Shown here piece after piece: positions 56,301 to 64,000 of a stretch of DNA of 64,000 nt. Below the pieces are notes generated by a model. The model saw only the letters and a program-made list of their open reading frames with translations. It was not told the origin of the DNA and searched no databases. Position 1 is the first letter of the stretch, and the number at the start of each line of letters is the position of its first letter. The DNA is taken from the NCBI GenBank assembly GCA_023453795.1, contig JAEXSP010000004.1:62001-126000 (forward strand). The letters run 5' to 3'. A program made the position numbers and the translations under genes. The stretch is from Bacillota bacterium (GTDB lineage Bacteria; Bacillota; Clostridia; Acetivibrionales; JAEXSP01).

Positions 56301-57922
56301 TACGTTGAACCGGAACATAAGATGTATTTAAATATACTGAGCTTACTAAACTCAACACTTTGAATATCCGTTGAACCGGAACATAAGATGTATTTAAATC
56401 TTGGTAAAATGTGCGGCTCAGCAACCATTCAGGGTTGAACCGGAACATAAGATGTATTTAAATGCGTGTGTGCGGCTCAGCAACCATAAAAAAATTGAGG
56501 TTGAACCGGAACATAAGATGTATTTAAATAGGATTGTTTTGAAAAGGGAAGAGTAACCAGGGAAAGTTGAACCGGAACATAAGATGTATTTAAATAAAAT
56601 CAAGCATTGCCGGTAATAGAAGTTAATTTGTTGAACCGGAACATAAGATGTATTTAAATAAGTGCGATTGCATGTTTGTGCATGGCTGACTTTAGGTTGA
56701 ACCGGAAAATGTTGAACCGGAACATAAGATGTATTTAAATTATGCAATGGTTTTTGATTCTGTGGGTTCAAATAGGTTGAACCGGAACATAAGTTGTATT
56801 TAAATAAAAGAGCTGTTGAATGACGGCAAGGTCAAAGAAGAGTTGAACCGGAACATAAGATGTATTTAAATATGTGTGTGTTTGATAGTTCTCTATTTGG
56901 GTTATGAGTTGAACCGGAACATAAGATTTATTTAAATATTTTGCCGTCATGTGCATTGTCTATAGCAGTTTTCGTTGAACCGGAACATAAGATGTATTTA
57001 AATTCGACTAGCCTCCATGGTTTTGCATAAAATACTAAGTTGAACCGGAACATAAGATGTATTTAAATCATAAGGGCCCTTCTTTATGAAATCACTATAC
57101 ACTGTTGAACCGGAACATAAGATGTATTTAAATAGGTTTATCCTGTCTGGAATGGTGGCGGTACTGTAAGTTGAACCGGAACATAAGATGTATTTAAATT
57201 CGTCATGGATGATGTGGAGAATGATGAGAACGTGTTGAACCGGAACATAAGATGTATTTAAATAAGAGTTAGCATTAATAGTAAAAGTTTTAGTCATTGG
57301 TTGAACCGGAACATAAGATGTATTTAAATTTTCAACTCCGATATGTGTATCATTCGCTTTGCCTGTTGAACCGGAACATAAGATGTATTTAAATCTAAAT
57401 ACGATAATGCAATAACAATTACAACTGCGTTGAACCGGAACATAAGATGTATTTAAATGATATAAGCTTTGCTGTTTATACATCTGCAGTACGGGGTTGA
57501 ACTGGAACATAAGATGTATTTAAATCGAGGAACGCAAAAGTATACCGCTGGACTGGTGCAAAGTTGAACCGGAACATAAGATGTATTTAAATGGAATTAT
57601 ACAGCTGGTCCGGAACCGGAAGTATTTCCGTTGAACCGGAACATAAGATGTATTTAAATTGCATAAGTGGAATGTCAGGAGAGGGAAAAAGTTAGTTGAA
57701 CCTGAACATAAGATGTATTTAAATCCGTTAAAATCTCCGGATACGATTCTATTTGAGTATGTTGAACTGGAACATAAGATGTATTTAAATTATATGCGCC
57801 ACTCGACACAACCGAACCAACCCAAGGTTGAACCGGAACATAAGATGTATTTAAATTTGTGGGTCAGCATCATAGCAACAAGTTTTGAGCTTGTTGAACC
57901 GGAACATATGATGTATTTAAAT
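50310..57922 (+). CRISPR. Type I-B CRISPR array, 116 repeats
   Basis: The 30-base repeat begins GTTGAACCGGAACATAAG and ends ATGTATTTAAAT. I counted 116 copies and 115 spacers by hand, spacers mostly 34-40 bases. The first is 50310-50339, the last 57893-57922. Nearly all copies are identical. Variants: a 29-base copy missing one G at 52678, and single changes at 56776, 56908, 57496, 57695, 57761 and 57893, clustering at the distal end. A truncated extra repeat (GTTGAACCGGAA) sits at 56696-56707 before the full copy at 56711. The repeat resembles the I-B repeat of Clostridium pasteurianum. Confidence 0.98.
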
Positions 57923-57940
57923 GACTGTTCTGCCCCAAAA

Positions 57941-57974
57941 TTGGTTGAGCCGAAATCGCACCCGCACGGGTGCG
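57941..57974. other. Array end: eroded repeat and hairpin
   Basis: GGTTGAGCCGAAATC (from 57942) looks like a further eroded repeat start. It is followed by the perfect hairpin CGCACCCG-CA-CGGGTGCG (57957-57974), which has no T run. It may end or protect the pre-crRNA. Confidence 0.5.
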
Positions 57975-58007
57975 TGGATTAAGGGTGAATAGTGCTGAGT
58001 TATAAGG

Positions 58008-58226
58008 TTAGCCTTTAGGATAAGCCTTTTTGGTATTTGTCCTATTCAACAGATAATCTGTACTCGTATTATGCAAATCGGCCAACTTGATTAAAATCCC
58101 GGTGGGTATATCTACTTCACCGCGTTCGTAATTACTGTAGATTCTTTGGCTGCAATTCAGATATGCAGCGACCTGTGTCTGCGTCATATCTTTATCTTCT
58201 CGTAGATTTCTTATTCTTTCATACAT
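58008..58226 (-). CDS. XRE-family repressor
   Basis: 72-residue single helix-turn-helix protein (IRNLREDKDMTQTQVAAYLN, SNYERGEVDIPTGILIKLADL), typical of Cro/CI-type regulators. It is divergent from a SymE-like gene, and two identical operator palindromes lie between the two starts, which is the layout of an autoregulated module. AGAGGTGAT precedes the start. Confidence 0.88.
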   Translation of the reverse strand: MYERIRNLREDKDMTQTQVAAYLNCSQRIYSNYERGEVDIPTGILIKLADLHNTSTDYLLNRTNTKKAYPKG

Positions 58227-58246
58227 ATTGAAATCACCTCTAGATT

Positions 58247-58301
58247 ATTATAGGTTAGCGAATTAATCGCTATTGACCTTTAGCGAAAAAATCGCTAAAA
58301 T
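58247..58301. promoter_or_regulatory. Divergent promoters with two repressor operators
   Basis: Two operators share half-sites TAGCGA-N5-TCGCTA: 58256-58272 and 58279-58299 (the latter extended to TTTAGCGA/TCGCTAAA). The second fills the 17-base spacer of a plus-strand promoter TTGACC (58273-58278) / TAAAAT (58296-58301). The first lies directly upstream of a minus-strand TATAAT (58252-58247). Binding would thus cover both promoters. Confidence 0.75.
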
Positions 58302-58447
58302 AATTCTGGGATATATTTGTAGGGTAGAGATAAGGTGGAACATAAAGACAATTAAGGAAGAGTGAGAGAAACAATTAATTCAAAATACAAACATTAACCT
58401 AAAGAATATCCCATTCTGAAAACAATAAGGCAAAGGGGGGTCACATT

Positions 58448-58624
58448 TTGAAAGTAAGAGTATCAACAATATCAAGTATAACCGCCAACACAAAAGAAGT
58501 ACCGCAAATACGCATCCAGGGCATCTGGCTTGACAAGCTGGGCTTCAAATCCGGCAAGAAGGTCATTATTGAGGAAAGCTATGGGAAATTAACCCTAAAG
58601 CTTGTTACGATTATTGATGAGTAG
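58448..58624 (+). CDS. SymE-like small protein
   Basis: 58 residues, too short for many gene callers. It reads MKVRVSTISSITANTKEVPQ then IRIQGIWLDKLGFKSGKKVI and a GKLTLKLV end, the SymE/AbrB-like swapped-hairpin pattern (P.IRL.G.WL...GF..G). SymE is an SOS-induced RNA-targeting or nucleoid-condensing toxin controlled by an antisense RNA in E. coli. TTG 58448 is preceded by AAAGGGGGG. Here control is probably by the divergent XRE protein. Confidence 0.72.
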   Translation: MKVRVSTISSITANTKEVPQIRIQGIWLDKLGFKSGKKVIIEESYGKLTLKLVTIIDE

Positions 58625-58679
58625 CCCTTTCTTTTTTCCACCGAATATGAAATAATCATGATAAAAAAAGGAGTGTAAT

Positions 58680-59366
58680 ATGCTTATACCATCGTATCTG
58701 GTTAATGAACAATTTGATGACCGCTATTTTGATGTGGTTAATGCGCTGGACGAAGCTCAGCAGATCTATTTCAGGAATAACCAAATAATTGAGAAGATTA
58801 CCGAAGGGAATCATTTGATAATCGGTGAAACAGGCTTTGGGGCCGGCCGTGTGGTGATTTCACTTATGGAATTCCTGACTGAAAGCGGTTTGAAGGATAT
58901 TTACATAGAATACAATTCTGTTGAACTATATCCCATGGGTCCGGAGCGAATGCTTAATATCCTCGATGGCTTTAAAGATCGGGTCGGTGAGGAGATCGAT
59001 ACACTTGTGAAAGCATATCAAGGTATTGATATCACTGCGGCAGGCTGGCATGAGATGAAAATTCAGCAAGCTTTCGGAACGATTGCGTTGAGGCTTTGGA
59101 TCGGGGAAGCGCTTGATATGGTAAATGCATTGGAAAAACCGTGCGACGTCTGGTTCCTTGATGGGCACAGTCCTAAGAAGAATCCGTCCATATGGCGGCC
59201 CGAGCTGCTTATGGCAATCGGCGAAAAGACAAAAACAGGAGGTGTTTGCTCAACCTTCACTGTAGCAGGTGCTGTTAAGAGTGGTCTGTCGGCAGCCGGC
59301 TTCACGATCAAGAAGCTCCCCGGTTGCGGCGGAAAAAATGAGGTGCTGCACGGTATAAAATATTAA
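58680..59366 (+). CDS. mnmD: tRNA U34 methyltransferase MnmD
   Basis: 228-residue stand-alone version of the MnmC methyltransferase domain, which methylates aminomethyl-uridine at tRNA position 34. SAM motif GETGFGAGRV near residue 49, DVWFLDGHSPKKNPSIW, and CSTFTVAGAVKSGLSAAGF are diagnostic. GGAGTG precedes ATG 58680. The MnmC oxidase half is absent, as in other Firmicutes. Confidence 0.88.
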   Translation: MLIPSYLVNEQFDDRYFDVVNALDEAQQIYFRNNQIIEKITEGNHLIIGETGFGAGRVVISLMEFLTESGLKDIYIEYNSVELYPMGPERMLNILDGFKDRVGEEIDTLVKAYQGIDITAAGWHEMKIQQAFGTIALRLWIGEALDMVNALEKPCDVWFLDGHSPKKNPSIWRPELLMAIGEKTKTGGVCSTFTVAGAVKSGLSAAGFTIKKLPGCGGKNEVLHGIKY

Positions 59367-59368
59367 TT

Positions 59369-59463
59369 ATATAAGTTGAATATAATTTATGTACTCAACC
59401 GTCACAAAAATCACCAGAATCATTGGATATTGCTAGCTTTCGTACTGATTTTTTAAATCAACT
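59369..59463. repeat. Dispersed roughly 100-bp repeat, copy B
   Basis: Second copy of the element at 8424, starting 3 bases after the mnmD stop. It keeps TTTATGTACTCAACC, CCAGAATC, TTGGATATTG and GCTTTCGTAC, and its ends are again imperfect inverted repeats (AGTTGA...GTAC / GTAC...TCAACT). It is slightly shorter than copy A through small deletions. Confidence 0.7.
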
Positions 59464-59484
59464 CATTACAGAAAGGCTGCTTTA

Positions 59485-60372
59485 TTGACTTCAATACCCG
59501 TATTCAATATAATGAAATTAACAAAATTAGAAGAACATGGGGGTGAAGGTGTGGGATTTTGTATAAGCAGAAAAACAATAGATTTCTATATGGAAAATTA
59601 CACAAGCAGCAATCCTGTATGTAAAATTATAAACGGCGATATGCAAAAGTATAGGGAAATGGTATTGGGGGCAGATAAGGAAGAGAAGGAAATACTTAGA
59701 ATGCATGCCTGCCTGATGGGAGAGACAAATCCGGAACTTTCGCCCTTCATATATGAAAATATGGTATACTACAGGTATGACTGGTCTTTCGGGATAACCT
59801 GCGTTTCACCCTGCAACTGGCACTGGTTCGGCAAATTGAGAAGGGAAAGAGCCGCTGCTGTACAATTGATAATTGACAGTGAAAGAGCAAATGTATCATT
59901 TACGGAAAACGCCGCAAGTTTGCAGAGTACTGCTAAAGTAATTATTAATGCTGCGGACAGGGTAATGAATACAATAGAAAGTGCCGGCAAGACAGCCGGG
60001 GGAATAGTAAAAAGTATTCAGCCAACGGTCGGTGCCATGCTTGAAAATGCAGCCGGCGGAGCTCTGAATTTATATAATGCGTTGAAGGATAATAATGATT
60101 GGTTTATGTACAGATTCTTTGACGAAAAATACAACTGTCAGGTTATCGAGTGGAATATAAACAAAGTATTATTCGAACAGCAGGGGCCTATGCTGAGGGG
60201 AACGTTTCTGCTGTGCTTTCATGGGGACGAGGCGAACTGCGGGGATTTTAACATCATCCTCCGTCCGCAGATAGGTTTTAACGAGAAAGAGTTGATTTGC
60301 TATATAAGACCGACAGAGGGTTTGGGAGACGATAATCAGGTGAAGCTTCGTATAAGCCCGAAAAAAGCTTGA
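59485..60372 (+). CDS. Unrecognised 295-residue protein
   Basis: No family recognised. The N-terminal 110 residues are mixed and Cys/Trp/Tyr-rich (FGITCVSPCNWHWFGKL). Residues about 135-205 are an Ala/Ser/Thr-rich helical stretch (ADRVMNTIESAGKTAGGIVK) resembling an amphipathic or membrane-active segment. The end is beta-rich. No signal peptide. TTG 59485 is uncertain; ATG 59512 or a GTG after GGGGGTGAAG near 59551 are alternatives. Its stop overlaps the glycosidase upstream frame, so the two are probably co-transcribed. Confidence 0.6.
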   Translation: MTSIPVFNIMKLTKLEEHGGEGVGFCISRKTIDFYMENYTSSNPVCKIINGDMQKYREMVLGADKEEKEILRMHACLMGETNPELSPFIYENMVYYRYDWSFGITCVSPCNWHWFGKLRRERAAAVQLIIDSERANVSFTENAASLQSTAKVIINAADRVMNTIESAGKTAGGIVKSIQPTVGAMLENAAGGALNLYNALKDNNDWFMYRFFDEKYNCQVIEWNINKVLFEQQGPMLRGTFLLCFHGDEANCGDFNIILRPQIGFNEKELICYIRPTEGLGDDNQVKLRISPKKA

Positions 60373-60395
60373 TGATATCCGGAGGCATATATTCC

Positions 60396-62174
60396 ATGTT
60401 AAATGAGGCTGTTTTACATATGACTAAATCACCTTATGTATCGGTGGAGGACAAAAATTCCATCTGCGTAAGGCTGCGTATAAAAAAAGGCGACGCCCAG
60501 TTCTGCTTTGTCGTCTATCATGACAGGTATAACGTCTGGTACTCCAAGAAGGTTCAAATGAGAAAAACCGATTCTGATATGCTTTATGATTATTATGAAG
60601 CGTCTGTCGGACGGTTCACCAAAAGGATAGAATATCAATTCTGCATACTTTCAAATGACGGCTGCAGCTATTGGTACGGGAACAAGGGAATATCCACCGA
60701 CGGCTTTCAGGCAGGCACCTTCCAGTTTCCATATTTGTACGGCAGGACTGATAGACTGCCTGAGTGGGTGAATAATGCGGTTGTTTACCAAATTTATCCC
60801 GACAGCTTCTTCGACGGAGATCAGGGGAACAATCCGGGGGATTTGCAAAGGTGGGGGAGTAAGCCGAATGGAAAGTCTTATTACGGCGGAGACCTTAAGG
60901 GTATAATAAAAAAGCTTGGCCATCTGAGCAGCCTGGGTGTTAACGTGTTGTATCTGAATCCTATTTTTATGGCGGCTTCTCCTCATAGGTATAATACTGT
61001 CGATTACTACAAAATCGACCCCTCTTTAGGGGATATTGAAACCTTTGACGAACTGGTTTCCTACTGTCATAAGAAGGGTATAAAGGTTATTTTGGACGGG
61101 GTGTTCAACCATATTGGGTCGGAATCGGAAATTTTCAAGGATGTTATAGAAAACGGCGAAAAATCAAGGTATGCCGGATGGTTTAATATATACAGCTTTC
61201 CTGTGACTACCTCACCGGTTCCGAATTATGAAACGTTTTCCAATAATATCGGCACGATGCCTAAGATATTTACGGACAATCCGGAGGTTCAGGACTACTT
61301 CCTGAAGATAGCGGAATTCTGGACAAAGCGTGATATTGACGGGTGGCGGCTTGACGTTGCAAATGAACTGGACAGGGCTTTTATTGTCAGATTCAGGGAT
61401 GCGGTGAAGTCGATAAAGCCTGATGCATTGATAATCGGGGAGATAATGCATGAAGCCGACGAGTGGATCGGTGAAAACGGACTTGACGGTGTTACAAACC
61501 AGCCTGTATATAATGCGATTGTCGATTTCTTTGCAAGGAAATCAACAGGAGTAGTTGAATTTGACAACAGGCTGGCTTCAAATAGAGCCGGCTACAAAAG
61601 CGGCGCATGCTCCGGGCATTTTATTTACATCGGCAATCATGACCAGGAGCGGTTCTATACAAAATGCAAGGATTACAGCAATAATGACTCCGGGTACGGC
61701 AGGGATGAATTTGATACAGCAAGAATGAAGCTTGCAATATTGTTTAAAATGACTTATGTAGGTATCCCTGTTATATATTACGGTGACGAGATAGGCATGG
61801 AGGGCGGAAACGACCCTGATTGCAGGCGCTCTATGGTTTGGAGCAGGAAGAAGCAAAATAAAGAAATATTTGAGTTCTATAAGAAGCTTATTAAATACAG
61901 GAAGCATTATAATGCACTAAAAAAAGGTGATTTTAAAAGGCTTCTGTTGATACCTTCAGATAATGTATACGGATATCTCAGGTGCGACGGAGATCAAAAA
62001 ATAGCAGTATTTATCAATAACAGCCCCTCTGTGCGGGAGCTGGAAATCGATGCGGATTGGGCCGGACAAAAAAAAGCGGTGCTAAAGGACTTGATAGGAG
62101 ATAACGAGTACTTTATAAATAAAGGTATTCTGGAGTTGAAGCTGGAGCCATACAGCGGTGTGATGCTTGAATGA
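60396..62174 (+). CDS. GH13 glycosidase (neopullulanase/cyclomaltodextrinase type)
   Basis: About 592-residue cytoplasmic alpha-glycosidase. An N-terminal beta domain of about 120 residues (CBM34-like) precedes the TIM barrel. GH13 regions seen: DGVFNH (I), GWRLDVANELD with the nucleophile Asp (II), GEIMHEADEW with the acid Glu (III), and GNHDQERF (IV). A C-terminal beta domain closes it. Absence of a signal peptide suggests it processes imported maltodextrins or cyclodextrins. GGAGG (60381-60385) sets ATG 60396. Confidence 0.92.
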   Translation: MLNEAVLHMTKSPYVSVEDKNSICVRLRIKKGDAQFCFVVYHDRYNVWYSKKVQMRKTDSDMLYDYYEASVGRFTKRIEYQFCILSNDGCSYWYGNKGISTDGFQAGTFQFPYLYGRTDRLPEWVNNAVVYQIYPDSFFDGDQGNNPGDLQRWGSKPNGKSYYGGDLKGIIKKLGHLSSLGVNVLYLNPIFMAASPHRYNTVDYYKIDPSLGDIETFDELVSYCHKKGIKVILDGVFNHIGSESEIFKDVIENGEKSRYAGWFNIYSFPVTTSPVPNYETFSNNIGTMPKIFTDNPEVQDYFLKIAEFWTKRDIDGWRLDVANELDRAFIVRFRDAVKSIKPDALIIGEIMHEADEWIGENGLDGVTNQPVYNAIVDFFARKSTGVVEFDNRLASNRAGYKSGACSGHFIYIGNHDQERFYTKCKDYSNNDSGYGRDEFDTARMKLAILFKMTYVGIPVIYYGDEIGMEGGNDPDCRRSMVWSRKKQNKEIFEFYKKLIKYRKHYNALKKGDFKRLLLIPSDNVYGYLRCDGDQKIAVFINNSPSVRELEIDADWAGQKKAVLKDLIGDNEYFINKGILELKLEPYSGVMLE

Positions 62175-62185
62175 TTGCCCGAAGG

Positions 62186-62210
62186 TAACACCTGATGGTG
62201 TTATTTTTTT
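62186..62210 (+). terminator. Terminator after the glycosidase
   Basis: TAACACC-TGAT-GGTGTTA hairpin (62186-62203) followed by seven T residues. Confidence 0.8.
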
Positions 62211-62298
62211 GGGATTTTATTTTCAGTGTATATATTGAAATAAAATACTATGTTCTATAAAATATAATTTGAATACATACGTAGAGAGGAATTTTTTA

Positions 62299-63591
62299 AT
62301 GAACATAAAAACTCAGCTGGCTTACAAAAATGATTTCGGAATATCGGAAGGCGTAATTAAAATCGCCAATACAGCCGAAAAAGATATAAAGGAAATAATC
62401 GAGGATATTAACTCTATAAAGGAAAATAATCAGATAAAGGTAATTAAGGCCATGCAGGACAACAACCTCAGCGACTCGCATTTTTCGGGGACAACAGGCT
62501 ATGGCTATGACGACAGGGGCCGTGAAGTTCTTGATGCTGTATATGCAAATGTTTTTAAGGCTGAGGATGCGCTTGTAAGGCATCAGATAGTATCCGGCAC
62601 GCATGCGCTGGCATTATGCCTGTTCGGAAATCTGAGGCCGGGGGACGAGCTGCTTTCAATTACCGGCAAACCCTATGACACTCTTGAAGAGGTTATAGGC
62701 ATCAGGGGTGAGGGCGAAGGCTCGTTGAAGGATTTCGGAGTAGCTTACAAGCAGGTTGACCTTACTCCGGACGGTGAGATTGATTACAGCCAATTGAAGA
62801 ATTCCATATCGGACAATACCAAAATGGTGCTTTTGCAGCGGTCAAGAGGCTACAGCTGGCGTCCTTCCATTAAGATCGGCGAGATAAAGAAAGCAATTGA
62901 GTTTGTAAAGGGAATAAACAGCAGCGTTATTGTCCTTGTTGACAACTGTTATGGCGAATTCGTGGAAGAAATTGAACCGATCGAGGCCGGAGCGGATATT
63001 GCAGCCGGCTCTCTTATAAAAAACCCGGGCGGAGGGTTGGCTCCGACAGGAGGGTATATTGTAGGTAAAAAGAAATACGTTGAGAATGCGGGATACAGGC
63101 TCACATCACCCGGGATCGGGAAAAAGGTGGGTTCAACACTCGGACACAATCGTTTGATGTTTCAGGGCTTTTTCATGGCGCCCCATGTTGTGGCCGAAAG
63201 CCTGAAAGGAGCCGTTTTCTGTGCAGCATTGATGCAAAAGCTTGGAATAGATACATCCCCTTTACCGGCTGAAAAAAGAGGAGATATCATTCAGGCTATT
63301 AGGTTTAACAATCCTGAAAGTCTTATATTATTCTGTCAGGGAATACAAAAGGGGTCGCCTGTAGACTCATTTGTTACGCCTCAGCCTTGGGACATGCCCG
63401 GCTACGACTGCCCTGTCATCATGGCGGCAGGTGCCTTTATACAAGGCGCTTCCATTGAATTGAGCGCCGATGCGCCGATTAAACCGCCATATATAGCGTA
63501 CATGCAGGGCGGATTGGTTTACGAGCACGTGAAGCTCGGACTTTTGATTGCCGTTCAGATGATGGCGGATAAAGGAATGATTACGTTATAG
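62299..63591 (+). CDS. Methionine gamma-lyase family (aluminium-resistance) PLP protein
   Basis: 430-residue fold-type I PLP enzyme, YnbB-like. The PLP lysine lies in AAGSLIKNPGGGLAPTGGY; other motifs are LSDSHFSGTTGYGYDDRGRE, VSGTHALALCLFGNL and VDNCYGEFVEE. This family is annotated as cystathionine beta-lyase-like protein involved in aluminium resistance, but its reaction is unsettled. ATG 62299 follows AGAGAGGA. Its place before an HlyD-like gene is usual in Clostridia. Confidence 0.9.
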   Translation: MNIKTQLAYKNDFGISEGVIKIANTAEKDIKEIIEDINSIKENNQIKVIKAMQDNNLSDSHFSGTTGYGYDDRGREVLDAVYANVFKAEDALVRHQIVSGTHALALCLFGNLRPGDELLSITGKPYDTLEEVIGIRGEGEGSLKDFGVAYKQVDLTPDGEIDYSQLKNSISDNTKMVLLQRSRGYSWRPSIKIGEIKKAIEFVKGINSSVIVLVDNCYGEFVEEIEPIEAGADIAAGSLIKNPGGGLAPTGGYIVGKKKYVENAGYRLTSPGIGKKVGSTLGHNRLMFQGFFMAPHVVAESLKGAVFCAALMQKLGIDTSPLPAEKRGDIIQAIRFNNPESLILFCQGIQKGSPVDSFVTPQPWDMPGYDCPVIMAAGAFIQGASIELSADAPIKPPYIAYMQGGLVYEHVKLGLLIAVQMMADKGMITL

Positions 63592-63638
63592 TTGATGGTT
63601 CATAGTTGTTAGAGGATAGTGATATTACGGGGGTTTTT

Positions 63639-64000
63639 ATGGAAGTTGAGCACAAAAGAGAAATGAAAAAAGGTGGAGGCAAGCTTAAAATTGGCGGTTT
63701 TCTGGCTATAGTCGTACTTGTGATTTATGTCCCGTCATTTTTCCACTGGATACTGGGAAGCCACACAATTGCGACAGGAGCAGTCCAGATAGGCTCAATA
63801 GAATATTCCATAAATGCCGATGCATATCTTATACGTGATGAGGAAGTGATAAACTCACCCTTTGAAGGGACTTACATACCTACAATCAACGAGGGCGAGA
63901 AGTCACCTTCCAATTTCACTATTGCAACCGTATTGAATTCAAACTCAAGAAAGCTTCTTGACCAGCTTAAGCAGAACGACCAGAAAATAATAAATGCCCA
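63639..64000 (+). CDS. HlyD-like membrane-fusion protein, N-terminal part
   Basis: The first 120 codons are in the window; the gene runs off the right edge. A basic start (EHKREMKKGGGKLKI), one transmembrane helix (GGFLAIVVLVIYVPSFFHWIL) and an extracytoplasmic segment (SINADAYLIRDEEVINSPFEGTYI) match the HlyD-like proteins found between the aluminium-resistance gene and yggS-sepF in Clostridia. ACGGGGG precedes ATG 63639. Confidence 0.75.
   Translation, partial: MEVEHKREMKKGGGKLKIGGFLAIVVLVIYVPSFFHWILGSHTIATGAVQIGSIEYSINADAYLIRDEEVINSPFEGTYIPTINEGEKSPSNFTIATVLNSNSRKLLDQLKQNDQKIINA

Noticed and set aside
50361..57982. Many open frames on both strands across 50.3-58 kb
   Set aside because: They are read-through of the CRISPR repeats (all contain the same translated repeat such as LNTSYVPVQ or FKYILCSGST) and not genes.

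Overview
The window looks like a chromosome segment of a spore-forming, low-GC anaerobic Firmicute of the Acetivibrio/Hungateiclostridium/Ruminiclostridium type (Clostridia). The evidence is a complete eight-gene spoIIIA operon, spoIVB-spo0A, a CD1247-type protein, an Asp23/AmaP/DUF2273 cluster, clostridial gene order throughout, strong AGGAGG ribosome sites with frequent TTG/GTG starts, and a type I-B CRISPR repeat ending in ATGTATTTAAAT like those of Clostridium. Assignment below this level is inference.

Layout. 1-7 kb: the start of a branched-chain aminotransferase gene (minus strand), then yqeG-aroE-prepilin peptidase, a ComFB protein, an endonuclease IV-like protein, aroQ-Xaa-Pro peptidase-efp, and a CD1247-type zinc-ribbon protein. 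7-8.4 kb: an exported metallophosphoesterase (minus strand). 8.7-14.2 kb: spoIIIAA-AH, the mother-cell half of the SpoIIIA-SpoIIQ channel. 14.3-18.7 kb: asp23-amaP-DUF2273, nusB, xseA-xseB, ispA. 18.9-19.6 kb: a large structured noncoding RNA that I identify as OLE RNA, followed by its membrane partner oapA and then dxs, tlyA, nadK, argR, recN, spoIVB and spo0A. 29.2-33.6 kb (minus strand): a MerR-type regulator, an RluA-type pseudouridine synthase, leuA behind a leucine T-box, and a cupin. 33.7-41.2 kb: recQ, DUF4865, an arginine-deiminase-like enzyme, an alpha/alpha-toroid protein with a wrecked partial duplicate nearby, a cytoplasmic PAS histidine kinase, and an ankyrin protein.

41.2-58 kb is a complete type I-B CRISPR-Cas locus: cas6-cas8b-cas7-cas5-cas3-cas4-cas1-cas2, a 167-bp leader and one very long array (116 repeats by my hand count, 50310-57922). 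Upstream of cas6 lies a promoter followed by a perfect 12-bp inverted repeat. It encloses a single degenerate copy of the CRISPR repeat (41786-41856). This resembles a crRNA-like regulatory RNA gene and is the best candidate in the window for an undescribed element.

58-64 kb: a divergent XRE repressor / SymE-like small protein pair with two identical operator sites, the tRNA-modification methyltransferase mnmD, an unrecognised protein, a GH13 glycosidase, a methionine-gamma-lyase-family PLP enzyme, and the start of a HlyD-like protein. A roughly 100-bp dispersed repeat with inverted ends occurs twice (8424-8526 and 59369-59463). No rRNA, tRNA or intact insertion sequence was seen. All coordinates, counts and alignments were made by eye without a search tool.
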